Source: Enterococcus durans NBRC 100479 = LMG 10746 (lineage in GTDB: Bacteria; Bacillota; Bacilli; Lactobacillales; Enterococcaceae). From it: 49,510 nucleotides of DNA. The position numbers and the translations under genes were made by a program. The stretch spans positions 1-49,510 of the forward strand of contig NZ_BCQB01000023.1 of assembly GCF_001544215.1 (NCBI RefSeq), read 5' to 3'. Shown piece by piece: positions 37,904 to 45,396 of the stretch; within the stretch, counting starts at the first letter, position 1; each line of letters starts with the position of its first letter. The notes under the pieces are model-generated. The model made no database searches and was not told the origin of the DNA. It saw only the letters and a list, made by a program, of their open reading frames with translations.

Positions 37904-38554
37904 TTATTTTGTTTTATCTTTAAATTGTGCTTCAACTCGATAAATCCTTTGTCCTCTTGAAGAAAATTTTTCTTCATATTCAGTCATGATATTTCCTGCA
38001 AAATCACTTTGGTGCAGATCAAGCCATACTTGCTTGATGACCATTCCATATTGAGAAAAACTTGCTAGTGAATATTCAAATAACCCTTGATTGTCTGTTT
38101 TAAAGTGGATCTCCCCTTCAGGACGTAAAATCTGTTCATCCACAGCTAAAAAAGTTTTGTAGGTCAAGCGACGCTTTTCATGTCTTTTTTTAGGCCATGG
38201 ATCAGAGAAATTCAAGTAGATTTGGTCTACTTCACTATCTGAAAAATACTCCGTCAGTGCTGAGCCATCGACATGCAATAGTTTCAAATTAGGTAATGGT
38301 TCTTCAAGAAGCTTGTCTAAAGCGATCGACACAACGCTCACTTGCATCTCCACCCCGATATAATTGATTTCTGGATGTGCTTTTGCCATTCCTGTGATGA
38401 ATTGTCCTTTTCCCATACCAATCTCGATATGGATTGGTTGATCATTTCCAAATAGTTCGTGCCATTTCCCTTTCCATTTGGTAGGCTCACTGATGACAAG
38501 ATCTGGGTGTGCTGCTAACATTTCTGCAGCTCCTGGGCGATTTCGTACGCGCAT
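37904..38554 (-). CDS. trmB: tRNA (guanine46-N7)-methyltransferase
   Basis: A 216-aa SAM-dependent enzyme that makes m7G46 in t[16 protein letters not shown] is the usual start, [10 protein letters not shown] is SAM motif [20 protein letters not shown] is the catalytic and tRNA-binding motif, and the end has the conserved TEYEEKF. I start at ATG 38554; an ATG four codons earlier has its AAAGGA too close. It follows ccrZ, as ytmQ follows ytmP in B. subtilis. A terminator-shaped hairpin lies directly before it. Confidence 0.96.
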   Translation of the reverse strand: MRVRNRPGAAEMLAAHPDLVISEPTKWKGKWHELFGNDQPIHIEIGMGKGQFITGMAKAHPEINYIGVEMQVSVVSIALDKLLEEPLPNLKLLHVDGSALTEYFSDSEVDQIYLNFSDPWPKKRHEKRRLTYKTFLAVDEQILRPEGEIHFKTDNQGLFEYSLASFSQYGMVIKQVWLDLHQSDFAGNIMTEYEEKFSSRGQRIYRVEAQFKDKTK

Positions 38555-38580
38555 GAAACTTTCCATTCCTTTCTTAGTTA

Positions 38581-38624
38581 AAAAAATAAAGATCAGACAA
38601 AGTGAAGTTAAACTCTTCTGATCT
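38581..38624 (-). terminator. Terminator or attenuator between ccrZ and trmB
   Basis: On the minus strand AGATCAGA pairs with TCTGATCT (38590-38597 with 38617-38624) around a 19-nt loop, and TTATTTTTTT follows. Its end is only about 20 bp from the trmB start, so trmB cannot easily have a separate promoter after it. Confidence 0.7.
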
Positions 38625-38691
38625 CAAATTAAAAATACACATGTTTTATTTTTGTTTTTTTCTGGTGATGCATCGGTATTTACGACTTTTA

Positions 38692-39474
38692 TCAACCGCT
38701 GAATACCCGCTTCAGCTGTAGAATTTCTTCGTTCATTCTCCGATGATCATCCCGTTTACAATATCTAGTGATCTCTTGAAGCAGATTCATTGCAGCATAC
38801 CAATGCAATTTCTCAAGTATTTCATCTGTCGGTCTGATGCCATAACTGATAAGCCACTGATTCCAATTAGACAACGGTACATAATTCCCTAAAATCGTGG
38901 CGAGATCGACCGCAGGATCCGCAAACATGATTGAATCCCAGTCAACTAGATATAAATAATTTTTACATACTAACCAGTTACGATGATTCACATCTCCATG
39001 CACCACTGCAAAATCTTCTTTATCCGTATGTGGAAGCTGTTGACGTAAAAACTGATGAACAATTTGTAAAAATTGATTGTTTTTAAGCATCTCAGGTAAA
39101 TCTAATTCATAGTGCTTCAACATTTTTTCTGGAGTCATTACTTTACCGCCAATACGTGTCAGCATTGTCTTCAATGATGTTGAGTGATGCAAATGATACA
39201 ATACATCAATGACGTCATTTCTTTGCCCGATTTCATTGGGTGTCAATAAACGTCCTTCTAACCATTCTTGTGCTGTTAAAGTATCCCCATTCCCAGTACG
39301 TTTTGTCCATACTAGCTTTGGCGTGATTCCTTCTCGGGATAGTGCAGCAAGCATTGGAGTCGTGTTTCGTTTAATAAAGACCTTGTCTTCATCACGCATG
39401 CCTATGTATGTTTTTCCCGTATCACCTTTGATGGGGCGTAAACGCCATTCTTGGTCTAACTGAAACTCCATCAT
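38692..39474 (-). CDS. ccrZ: CcrZ/YtmP-type phosphotransferase-fold protein
   Basis: A 260-aa protein of the choline/aminoglycoside kinase fold. The catalytic loop is VVHGDVNHRNWLV and the metal-binding DxD-like site is LVDWDSIMFADPAVDLA; the N-lobe has KVFIKRN as a nucleotide-lysine strand. In Streptococcus the relative CcrZ connects division to the start of DNA replication, and Bacillus YtmP is similar. The substrate is not shown by the sequence. The start ATG ATG is behind GGGAG. The adjacent trmB supports the assignment. Confidence 0.85.
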   Translation of the reverse strand: MMEFQLDQEWRLRPIKGDTGKTYIGMRDEDKVFIKRNTTPMLAALSREGITPKLVWTKRTGNGDTLTAQEWLEGRLLTPNEIGQRNDVIDVLYHLHHSTSLKTMLTRIGGKVMTPEKMLKHYELDLPEMLKNNQFLQIVHQFLRQQLPHTDKEDFAVVHGDVNHRNWLVCKNYLYLVDWDSIMFADPAVDLATILGNYVPLSNWNQWLISYGIRPTDEILEKLHWYAAMNLLQEITRYCKRDDHRRMNEEILQLKRVFSG

Positions 39475-39613
39475 GCATTCTCCCGTCCTCTTAACTCTAT
39501 GTTTTGCAGTACTTATTATTCTAGTCGCCTAAGCCGCGAACGTCAAGCACATATACGTTCTTTTTCCATCATTCAGCTTCAAAAAACCATCTTTTATCAA
39601 AAAAAGAGAACGA

Positions 39614-39789
39614 AAAGAGGTTGGGACAGAAGTGTTTAACTCTGAGAAATAAGAAGAAATCAACGAAAATTGCTTTTCAAATTTTTGTGGATTTCGGCTT
39701 ATTTAAGAAGGAGTTGCTTCTGCTCCCACCGTTTATTCGTTTTTAAAGCACGAGACAAAAGTATTTCTTACTTTTGTCCCATGCTCTCT
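39614..39789. repeat. Dispersed palindromic repeat, copy R8
   Basis: GAGGTTGGGACAGAAGTG, TTTAACTCTGAGAAATAAG and GTTGCTTCTGCTCCCACCG are shared with R4. The stem arms (39647-39664 and 39687-39704) are related to R5 on one side and R2 on the other and leave three mismatches. A GAGACAAAAGT.../ACTTTTGTCCC hairpin ends the copy. It lies downstream of ecsB. Confidence 0.9.
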
Positions 39790-39811
39790 TTCATCTTCTT
39801 TTTTCCGTTTT

Positions 39812-41035
39812 TTATTCTTGTATCTCTTCAATCATCCATTTTTTGAGTCTAGCGGGAGCATACAGCCCAACAAACAGTCCCGCAGCCACTAGATAAATGA
39901 TCAGAGGGATCACTTTTTCTACTCCACTTAGGACAATGGCAGCCAGCAACCCAAAAAGAATTGCTACTGCAAGAAGTACTCCTAATAATAATTTTTGAAT
40001 CGCTCGTTTCTTCTGCTCTTCTTGAACTGGGTATAGTTTAACGAGTGTCATATAGCGAAATTGATTGTATAAAGGAAGAAGCTGAAATCCAATCAGGTAA
40101 ATGAATAATGCTCCGATACCGCTGATAAAATAAACGTCAGACATACTGGCTATCAGAATACCACCGATCAACGTCAATCGAAAAACAAGCCCACTAAAAT
40201 CAGTTCCTCTAACAAATCTTCTCATATAAAGGTAATAATATGTGTTCACTGGTGTTTTACTGATTCTTTCTAACAAAGGATCGAAGTACTTTCTTCTTTT
40301 AACTTTGGAAGTGATTTCTGGAACATCCGTAAAAAGATTAATGAATTGATAAATTTGATGTAAACGATGTTCTTCGATCTGCACCATTTTTTCCCAATCC
40401 AAACGACGATCCATTTTTTTCCATAAAAACCAGCCATAGATAATAGCTTGAGCGATTGCACCTACAAGTCCTATCCAAATCCAGTAAAAAGAGAAAAAGA
40501 GCATGAGTAAGCTAGATACAGCCCATGCGCCTTTCCACAAAAGTAAATGGCGGTTGTCGATCCGAAACACTTCTGCTCTTTTAATTTGTAACTGACTACT
40601 TTTCATACACCAGAGCATGATCAAATAAAAAAAGAAGACTGTAAAAGGTCGCCCCGTAGAAACAACGAGTAAAGGCATAGAAAAGCCACAGATCAAGCCT
40701 AAAAAGATGAACGGAAAAATACATGAATAGCGAAAGGCTTGCTGTAAATAGCCGCGCATTTCTTCTTCTTTAGGTAATAGAAAAACAATATCAGCCGCAC
40801 GAGTAAAAGAAGCAAACTTTCCAAAATATAGGCAAAGAAGCCAAAATACAGAAAGGATCACTCCGCCTAATTGAAAAGGGGTCGTTAGCGTTTTTAGCCA
40901 ATTAGAATAATAGAAACCTACCCCACCGATTAGAAATAAACAGATCAGTACAAAGTGATCATTTAGGACATATCGCATATATTTCATCATTTTCTTCTGA
41001 TGCTTCGCTAATCGTAATTGAAAAAAATTATTCAT
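39812..41035 (-). CDS. ecsB: ABC transporter permease EcsB
   Basis: A 407-aa membrane protein with about eight to ten hydrophobic segments (for example FVLICLFLIGGVGFYY near residue 30 and the closing LLLGVLLAVAILFGLLAAIVL pair). It overlaps ecsA by 8 bp, which fixes its identity as the permease of the Ecs transporter. Ecs affects secretion, intramembrane protein cleavage by RasP and peptide export in Bacilli; the transported substrate is uncertain. No ecsC follows it here. Confidence 0.92.
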   Translation of the reverse strand: MNNFFQLRLAKHQKKMMKYMRYVLNDHFVLICLFLIGGVGFYYSNWLKTLTTPFQLGGVILSVFWLLCLYFGKFASFTRAADIVFLLPKEEEMRGYLQQAFRYSCIFPFIFLGLICGFSMPLLVVSTGRPFTVFFFYLIMLWCMKSSQLQIKRAEVFRIDNRHLLLWKGAWAVSSLLMLFFSFYWIWIGLVGAIAQAIIYGWFLWKKMDRRLDWEKMVQIEEHRLHQIYQFINLFTDVPEITSKVKRRKYFDPLLERISKTPVNTYYYLYMRRFVRGTDFSGLVFRLTLIGGILIASMSDVYFISGIGALFIYLIGFQLLPLYNQFRYMTLVKLYPVQEEQKKRAIQKLLLGVLLAVAILFGLLAAIVLSGVEKVIPLIIYLVAAGLFVGLYAPARLKKWMIEEIQE

Positions 41036-41765
41036 CTTGCTGCTCCTTTGTTAAAGAAAGATAGATTTCATCTAACGAAGAACCAGGTAGTTGGAATTCC
41101 TCTTGCAGATCGTTCAACGTTCCATCCGCACGTATCTCTCCATTATGCAACACCACAAAGCGATCACAATATTTTTCTGCTGTTGCTAAAATGTGTGTGG
41201 ACATCAAGATGCCAGATCCTTCATTTTTCATTTCCACCATCAATTCCAGTAACGCATTGATTGCCAAAGGGTCTAACCCTAAAAAAGGTTCATCAATGAT
41301 ATATAAGGAAGGCTCAATTAAAAAAGCACATAAAATCATTACCTTTTGCTTCATTCCTTTTGAAAAGTTAGCTGGAAACCATTCTAAGCGATTCTCTAAG
41401 CGGAAAGTATGCAATAATTTTTTCGCTCTTCTCATCGCAGTTTCAAGTGGGATATTATACGCCATCGCAGTAATTTCAATATGTTCTCTTAAAGTGAGTT
41501 CTTCATAGAGAGAAGGTGTTTCGGGAATATAACCGATTTGTTTTCGATAAGCTTCCGTATTTTTCTTCAAAGTAAGATCGTTGATTGAGATCGTTCCCTT
41601 TTTTTGCTCCAAAAGCCCGATAATGTGTTTGATCGTTGTACTTTTCCCAGCACCATTCAACCCGATCATTCCCACCATCTCACCTGGGTTCACTCTGAAA
41701 CTGATATCTTTTAAAACGGGTAGATGACCGTAGCCTCCCGTGACATTTTCTAATATTAAACTCAT
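41028..41765 (-). CDS. ecsA: ABC transporter ATP-binding protein EcsA
   Basis: A 245-aa nucleotide-binding protein. Walker A is GLNGAGKST (about residues 36-44), the Q-loop is GYIPETPSLYEELT, the signature is FSKGMKQK (a common EcsA variant of LSGGQ), Walker B is LYIIDEPFLGLDP, and the H-loop is MSTHIL. It powers EcsB. GGAGG precedes the ATG, and the promoter region faces hit. Place and sequence agree with EcsA. Confidence 0.95.
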   Translation of the reverse strand: MSLILENVTGGYGHLPVLKDISFRVNPGEMVGMIGLNGAGKSTTIKHIIGLLEQKKGTISINDLTLKKNTEAYRKQIGYIPETPSLYEELTLREHIEITAMAYNIPLETAMRRAKKLLHTFRLENRLEWFPANFSKGMKQKVMILCAFLIEPSLYIIDEPFLGLDPLAINALLELMVEMKNEGSGILMSTHILATAEKYCDRFVVLHNGEIRADGTLNDLQEEFQLPGSSLDEIYLSLTKEQQDE

Positions 41766-41794
41766 AAATTTTCCTCCGTAAGTATACTGCTATT

Positions 41795-41821
41795 ATTATA
41801 CCACGAAGAAAATCGAGTCAA
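41795..41821 (-). promoter_or_regulatory. Promoter of ecsAB
   Basis: TTGACT (41816-41821) precedes a perfect TATAAT (41795-41800) on the minus strand. The 15-bp spacing is short; the adjoining AATAAT would give 18 bp. Confidence 0.6.
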
Positions 41822-41901
41822 TTTATTTTTTTTCATACATTCCTTTGAACTTATGGTAAAGTTAAACTAAAGAATTATTTCTAATGGAAAGGATGTTTCA
41901 A

Positions 41902-42336
41902 ATGGAAAACTGTATCTTTTGCAAAATTATCAATCAAGAAATTCCTAGCTATAAAGTCTATGAAGATGAAAAAGTATATGCCTTTTTAGACATTTCTCAA
42001 ACAACAAAAGGTCATACCCTTGTCGTTCCCAAGAAACATGTTTCAGATATTTTTGACTATGATGAAGAATTAGCAGCAAATGTTTTTTCACGAATCCCTA
42101 AAATTGCCCGCGCAATCGAAAAAGCTTTCCCAGAAATGGAAGGTCTAAATATCTTAAACAATAATCGAGAACTTGCTTATCAGTCTGTCTTTCATTCACA
42201 TATTCACTTGGTACCTAGATATAGCAAAAAGGATGACTTCTCTATTCATTTTGGCAATCATCAAGAAGATTATACAGCTGAGACCTTAGCTAGTATTCAA
42301 AATGCTATCCAAAAGCAGGTGAATACCCATGATTAA
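41902..42336 (+). CDS. hit: HIT family hydrolase
   Basis: A 144-aa histidine-triad nucleotide hydrolase. CIFCKIINQEIPSYKVYED at the N terminus carries two zinc-ligand-like Cys, and HSHIHLVPR is the catalytic triad motif. Substrates are likely adenosine phosphoramidates or dinucleotides. I start at ATG 41902, because AAAGGATG lies just upstream and family members begin at this CIFC strand. TTGAAC (41845-41850) with a weak -10 17 bp later may be its promoter. It is divergent from ecsA, as in B. subtilis. Confidence 0.95.
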   Translation: MENCIFCKIINQEIPSYKVYEDEKVYAFLDISQTTKGHTLVVPKKHVSDIFDYDEELAANVFSRIPKIARAIEKAFPEMEGLNILNNNRELAYQSVFHSHIHLVPRYSKKDDFSIHFGNHQEDYTAETLASIQNAIQKQVNTHD

Positions 42337-42667
42337 AAATTTTCTCAAAGGTCTTATCTTTGGCGCAGCAGTTGGTGCAACATCGGGTCTACTATTCGCA
42401 CCCAGAAGTGGCAATGAGACCAGAAAAAAACTAATCACTGAAGTCGACGAAGCAACTGCTTTGACGAATGAATTAAATAACAGTCTTAATCATTTTAAGC
42501 ATGCCTTAGTAGAAACAAAAGAAACCGCAAATTCTGTTATTCCTGCTTTCCAAAATGCTATGAAAAAGGATATTGAAAATTTTAAATTTCAAGCAGAACC
42601 AAGGATTGCTCAAATCCAAGAACAGGTAGAAAAATTGTCTCAAGAACTTCCGAACGACTTACAATAA
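42329..42667 (+). CDS. YtxH domain-containing protein
   Basis: A 112-aa protein with the YtxH start FLKGLIFGAAVGATSGLLFAPRSG, a Gly/Ala-rich hydrophobic segment with the conserved APRSG, and a helical, probably coiled C-terminal part. The family is membrane-linked and of unknown role. It overlaps the hit stop by 8 bp and so is coupled to it. YhaH holds the same place in B. subtilis. Confidence 0.9.
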   Translation: MIKNFLKGLIFGAAVGATSGLLFAPRSGNETRKKLITEVDEATALTNELNNSLNHFKHALVETKETANSVIPAFQNAMKKDIENFKFQAEPRIAQIQEQVEKLSQELPNDLQ

Positions 42668-42776
42668 TACGTTTTTTTTAATAATCATGGGACATATTTT
42701 ATCATTTTTTAAAATTTAAATGGTGAATGTGATGAAAATTTGAATTTTATTTGAAACTATCGTAAGAACGGTTTTA

Positions 42777-42805
42777 TTGAGAATTTTATGTGGTATAGTT
42801 ATATA
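42777..42805 (+). promoter_or_regulatory. Promoter of prsA
   Basis: TTGAGA (42777-42782) and TATATA (42800-42805) are 17 bp apart, about 40 bp before the prsA start; AGGAGAG follows as ribosome site. Confidence 0.6.
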
Positions 42806-42843
42806 TGTAAAAATAATAATAAATTACAGGAGAGCAGAATTGA

Positions 42844-43869
42844 ATGAAAAAAAATAAAATAATTTTAGCAGCAACTAGTGCGTTGGCTGTGTTGGCACTA
42901 GCAGCTTGTTCAGGTAGTACAGATAAAGATATTGCAACAATGAAAGGTGGAACCATTACTGTTTCAGATTTTTACGATGAAGCAAAAACTTCTTCTGCCA
43001 ATCAACAGTTAGTTCAAAACATGATCATTTATAAGGTTTTCAATAACAAATATGAAGATAAAGTATCTGACAAAAAAGTCAATGCCGAGTATGACAAACA
43101 AGCAAAAAGCTACGGCGATACATTTGAATCTCAATTGGAAGCAGCTGGCTATACAAAAGACAGCTACAAACAAACAATCAAAAATAATCTAGTCTTACAA
43201 GCTGGAATCAAGGATCACATCAAGCTGACTGACGAAGATTTGAAAACTGCATGGAAATCTTTCCATCCAGAAGTAGAAGCTCAAATCATTAAATTAGGTA
43301 GTGAAGATGATGCGAAAGATGTGAAAAAATCAGCTGACAATGGTGATGATTTTACAAAATTAGCAAAAGAAAAATCAACTGACACAACAACAAAAGAAGA
43401 CGGCGGAAAAGTCAAGTTTGATTCTCAAAGCAAGACTGTTCCTACAGAAGTACAAGAAGCTGCATTTAAACTGAAAGATGGCGAAGTATCTGATGTCATC
43501 ACTGCTACAAATGCAAGTACTTACGCAACTGATTACTATGTAGTAAAAATGGTGAAAAACCAAAATAAAGGCAATGATATGGACAAGTACAAAGATGAAG
43601 TAAAACAAATCGCTACTGATACAAAACTGAATGACCAAGCTTTCCAAACAAAAGTCATTTCAGAAGAATTAAAAGCAGCGAATGTTAAAGTGAAAGATGA
43701 TTCCTTCAAAAATGTCCTAAGTGCATTTACTACAGAGTCAGGTAGCAAGAGCACTTCCGATTCAGAAAAAGAATCAACTAAATCAACTAAATCTTCTGAA
43801 ACAAAAGAAACTGAATCAACAAAAGCTTCAGATACTGAAGAAAGCACTACAGAATCATCAAGCAAATAA
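42844..43869 (+). CDS. prsA: Foldase lipoprotein PrsA
   Basis: A 341-aa lipoprotein that folds secreted proteins at the outer face of the membrane. A signal peptide ends in the lipobox LAAC (Cys22). An N-terminal chaperone-like region is followed by a parvulin-type PPIase domain (EVEAQIIKLGS to about residue 235, with DDFTKLAKEKSTD and VPTEVQEAAFKLKDGEVSDVI). The last ~45 residues are rich in Ser, Thr, Lys and Glu and look disordered. It stands alone between hit-ytxH and repeat R9. In Enterococcus and other Firmicutes PrsA affects penicillin-binding protein folding and salt or antibiotic tolerance. Confidence 0.94.
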   Translation: MKKNKIILAATSALAVLALAACSGSTDKDIATMKGGTITVSDFYDEAKTSSANQQLVQNMIIYKVFNNKYEDKVSDKKVNAEYDKQAKSYGDTFESQLEAAGYTKDSYKQTIKNNLVLQAGIKDHIKLTDEDLKTAWKSFHPEVEAQIIKLGSEDDAKDVKKSADNGDDFTKLAKEKSTDTTTKEDGGKVKFDSQSKTVPTEVQEAAFKLKDGEVSDVITATNASTYATDYYVVKMVKNQNKGNDMDKYKDEVKQIATDTKLNDQAFQTKVISEELKAANVKVKDDSFKNVLSAFTTESGSKSTSDSEKESTKSTKSSETKETESTKASDTEESTTESSSK

Positions 43870-43873
43870 ACAA

Positions 43874-44044
43874 AGGGAATGTAGGACAAATCTAAACATC
43901 AGTTTTGCTACAAACTCTTGAGTAAACGGCGTTCAAAAGTCAAGCCTTTCGGAAATATCAAAAAAAAAAACGAACAATACAAAAAACGTATTGTTCGTTT
44001 TTTTTCCAATTTCTCAAGCTTAAACGACTTTTATCTCGACCTCT
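43874..44044. repeat. Dispersed palindromic repeat, copy R9
   Basis: It has the same order as R1: GGACAAATCTAAACATCAG, AGTAAACGGCG, then the hairpin CGAACAATAC/GTATTGTTCG (about 43970-43998) with A- and T-runs on both sides, and CTTAAACGACTTTTATCTCGAC. It lies between convergent prsA and the 74-aa membrane protein gene and would terminate both. Confidence 0.92.
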
Positions 44045-44046
44045 TT

Positions 44047-44271
44047 TTACCAATTGATTCCTAACATTACAGTAACGATGAGTGAAAAAGTCATTACGAT
44101 TCCTAGAAATATCCCTATCGTTGTCAATGCAATCAGCCCGATTTTTGAATGATTTCTGATTTTATACGCCGTGTATAGCAGACAAAGGGCAAACAATAAT
44201 CCTAGTAACCAAATCAATAATAACTTTTTCCGATCATCAAAACTTTGAATAACTTGTTCCAATCGTCCCAC
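44047..44271 (-). CDS. Small membrane protein of unknown function
   Basis: A 74-aa protein with two membrane segments (KLLLIWLLGLLFALCLLYTAY, about residues 16-36, and IALTTIGIFLGIVMTFSLIVTVML, about 47-70) joined by a short basic loop. I do not recognise the family. The start is GTG 44271 or TTG 44262; ribosome sites are weak and the stretch GTGGGAC before it resembles the repeat. It is followed at once by repeat R9. Expression is uncertain. Confidence 0.6.
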   Translation of the reverse strand: MGRLEQVIQSFDDRKKLLLIWLLGLLFALCLLYTAYKIRNHSKIGLIALTTIGIFLGIVMTFSLIVTVMLGINW

Positions 44272-44370
44272 GTCCCAACTGAATGATTCTCTAAATAAGT
44301 ATAATCATACACATACTTGTTTTACAATAAAAAAAATATTTAAGACGAAATAAAAGCACGTATCATGCTA

Positions 44371-44419
44371 AAAGGACCACCAAGAGTTAAATCAAAAATC
44401 TAACTCTTGGTGGTCCCTT
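44371..44419 (-). terminator. Terminator of the yhaO-yhaN-yhaM operon
   Basis: A perfect stem of about 16 bp (GGACCACCAAGAGTTA with TAACTCTTGGTGGTCC) encloses an 11-nt loop and ends in TTTT on the minus strand, 33 bp after the yhaM stop. AAAGG/CCTTT extends it. Confidence 0.9.
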
Positions 44420-44451
44420 TATTCCCGCAAAGTTGACTACGTACTTTCTAT

Positions 44452-45396
44452 TTATATATCTTTAGGTACATAAAAACTACGATTGTCCATCCCAAAAATA
44501 CGATCTGTGTATTTACCTGGCTCTGTTTGTCGTATAGAAGTCAGCATCATTTGCATTGAAGCATCGATGTTATCGATTTGATGTAGAACTTCTGCCTCCA
44601 TTATCCGAGGTCTTACTGGCGATCCATATTCTAGTAACCCATGATGAGCCAACACCATATGTCGCAAAACCAAAACATCTTCATCCGCCTCATTGATTTT
44701 CAACGCCACACAGGCCTTTGTAATTTCCTCGTCCACTAATACCAAATGGCCTACAAGGTTACCAGCCAACGTATATTCGGTACTCATTGGCCCTGATAGT
44801 TCAATAACCTTTCCAAGATCATGCAAAATGATTCCTGCATATAATAGTGCCCGATTCAATTCCGGATACTCATCTGCAATGGATTTGCCTAAGTGAAGCA
44901 TGGTCAGTGTATGATAAGCTAGCCCACTAGCGAATGCATGGTGATTTCGTTTAGCCGCCGGAAACTCAAAAAATTGTTTTTGGTACTTGTTGAGTAAATG
45001 ACGAACAATTCGATTCCAATGCGCATTTGTGATTTCAAACAATAATTGATTGATTTCTTCTTCCATTGCTTCTTTTTTCATTGGTGCTCGTTCCATATAA
45101 AGACTTGGTTCACTTGGTTCATCGATTTTCGTTAAACGCATGTGTAAAATTTTCACCTGAGGGTTTCCTTGATAAACTTCTCTTTTACCATTAAGGAACA
45201 CCACTGTCCCAGCAGTAAATTTCTTTATTTCATCTTCGGAGGCATCCCAATATTTTCCGTCAATTGTTCCCGATGTATCTTGAAAAGTAAATGCGATAAA
45301 TTTTTTCCCGTTTTTTGCGATTCTAACATCAGCATTTTTTATTAGAACAAACAGTTCAAACTGTTCATCAATAACTAATTCACGAATTTTTTTCAT
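44452..45396 (-). CDS. yhaM: 3'-5' exoribonuclease YhaM
   Basis: A 314-aa enzyme with an N-terminal OB-fold (ADVRIAKNGKKFIAFTFQDTSG) and a metal-dependent HD domain (YHTLTMLHLGKSI, AGIILHDLGKVIEL, HMVLAHHG). YhaM trims RNA and single-stranded DNA from the 3' end, and in Streptococcus it makes small changes to mRNA ends. It overlaps yhaN by 17 bp and has AGAAGGAG before its ATG. The yhaO-N-M order is conserved in Bacilli. Confidence 0.95.
   Translation of the reverse strand: MKKIRELVIDEQFELFVLIKNADVRIAKNGKKFIAFTFQDTSGTIDGKYWDASEDEIKKFTAGTVVFLNGKREVYQGNPQVKILHMRLTKIDEPSEPSLYMERAPMKKEAMEEEINQLLFEITNAHWNRIVRHLLNKYQKQFFEFPAAKRNHHAFASGLAYHTLTMLHLGKSIADEYPELNRALLYAGIILHDLGKVIELSGPMSTEYTLAGNLVGHLVLVDEEITKACVALKINEADEDVLVLRHMVLAHHGLLEYGSPVRPRIMEAEVLHQIDNIDASMQMMLTSIRQTEPGKYTDRIFGMDNRSFYVPKDI

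Noticed and set aside
43375-43889. Minus-strand ORFs of 90 and 117 aa under prsA
   Set aside because: Antisense readings of the Lys/Ser/Thr-rich prsA frame; no start signals.
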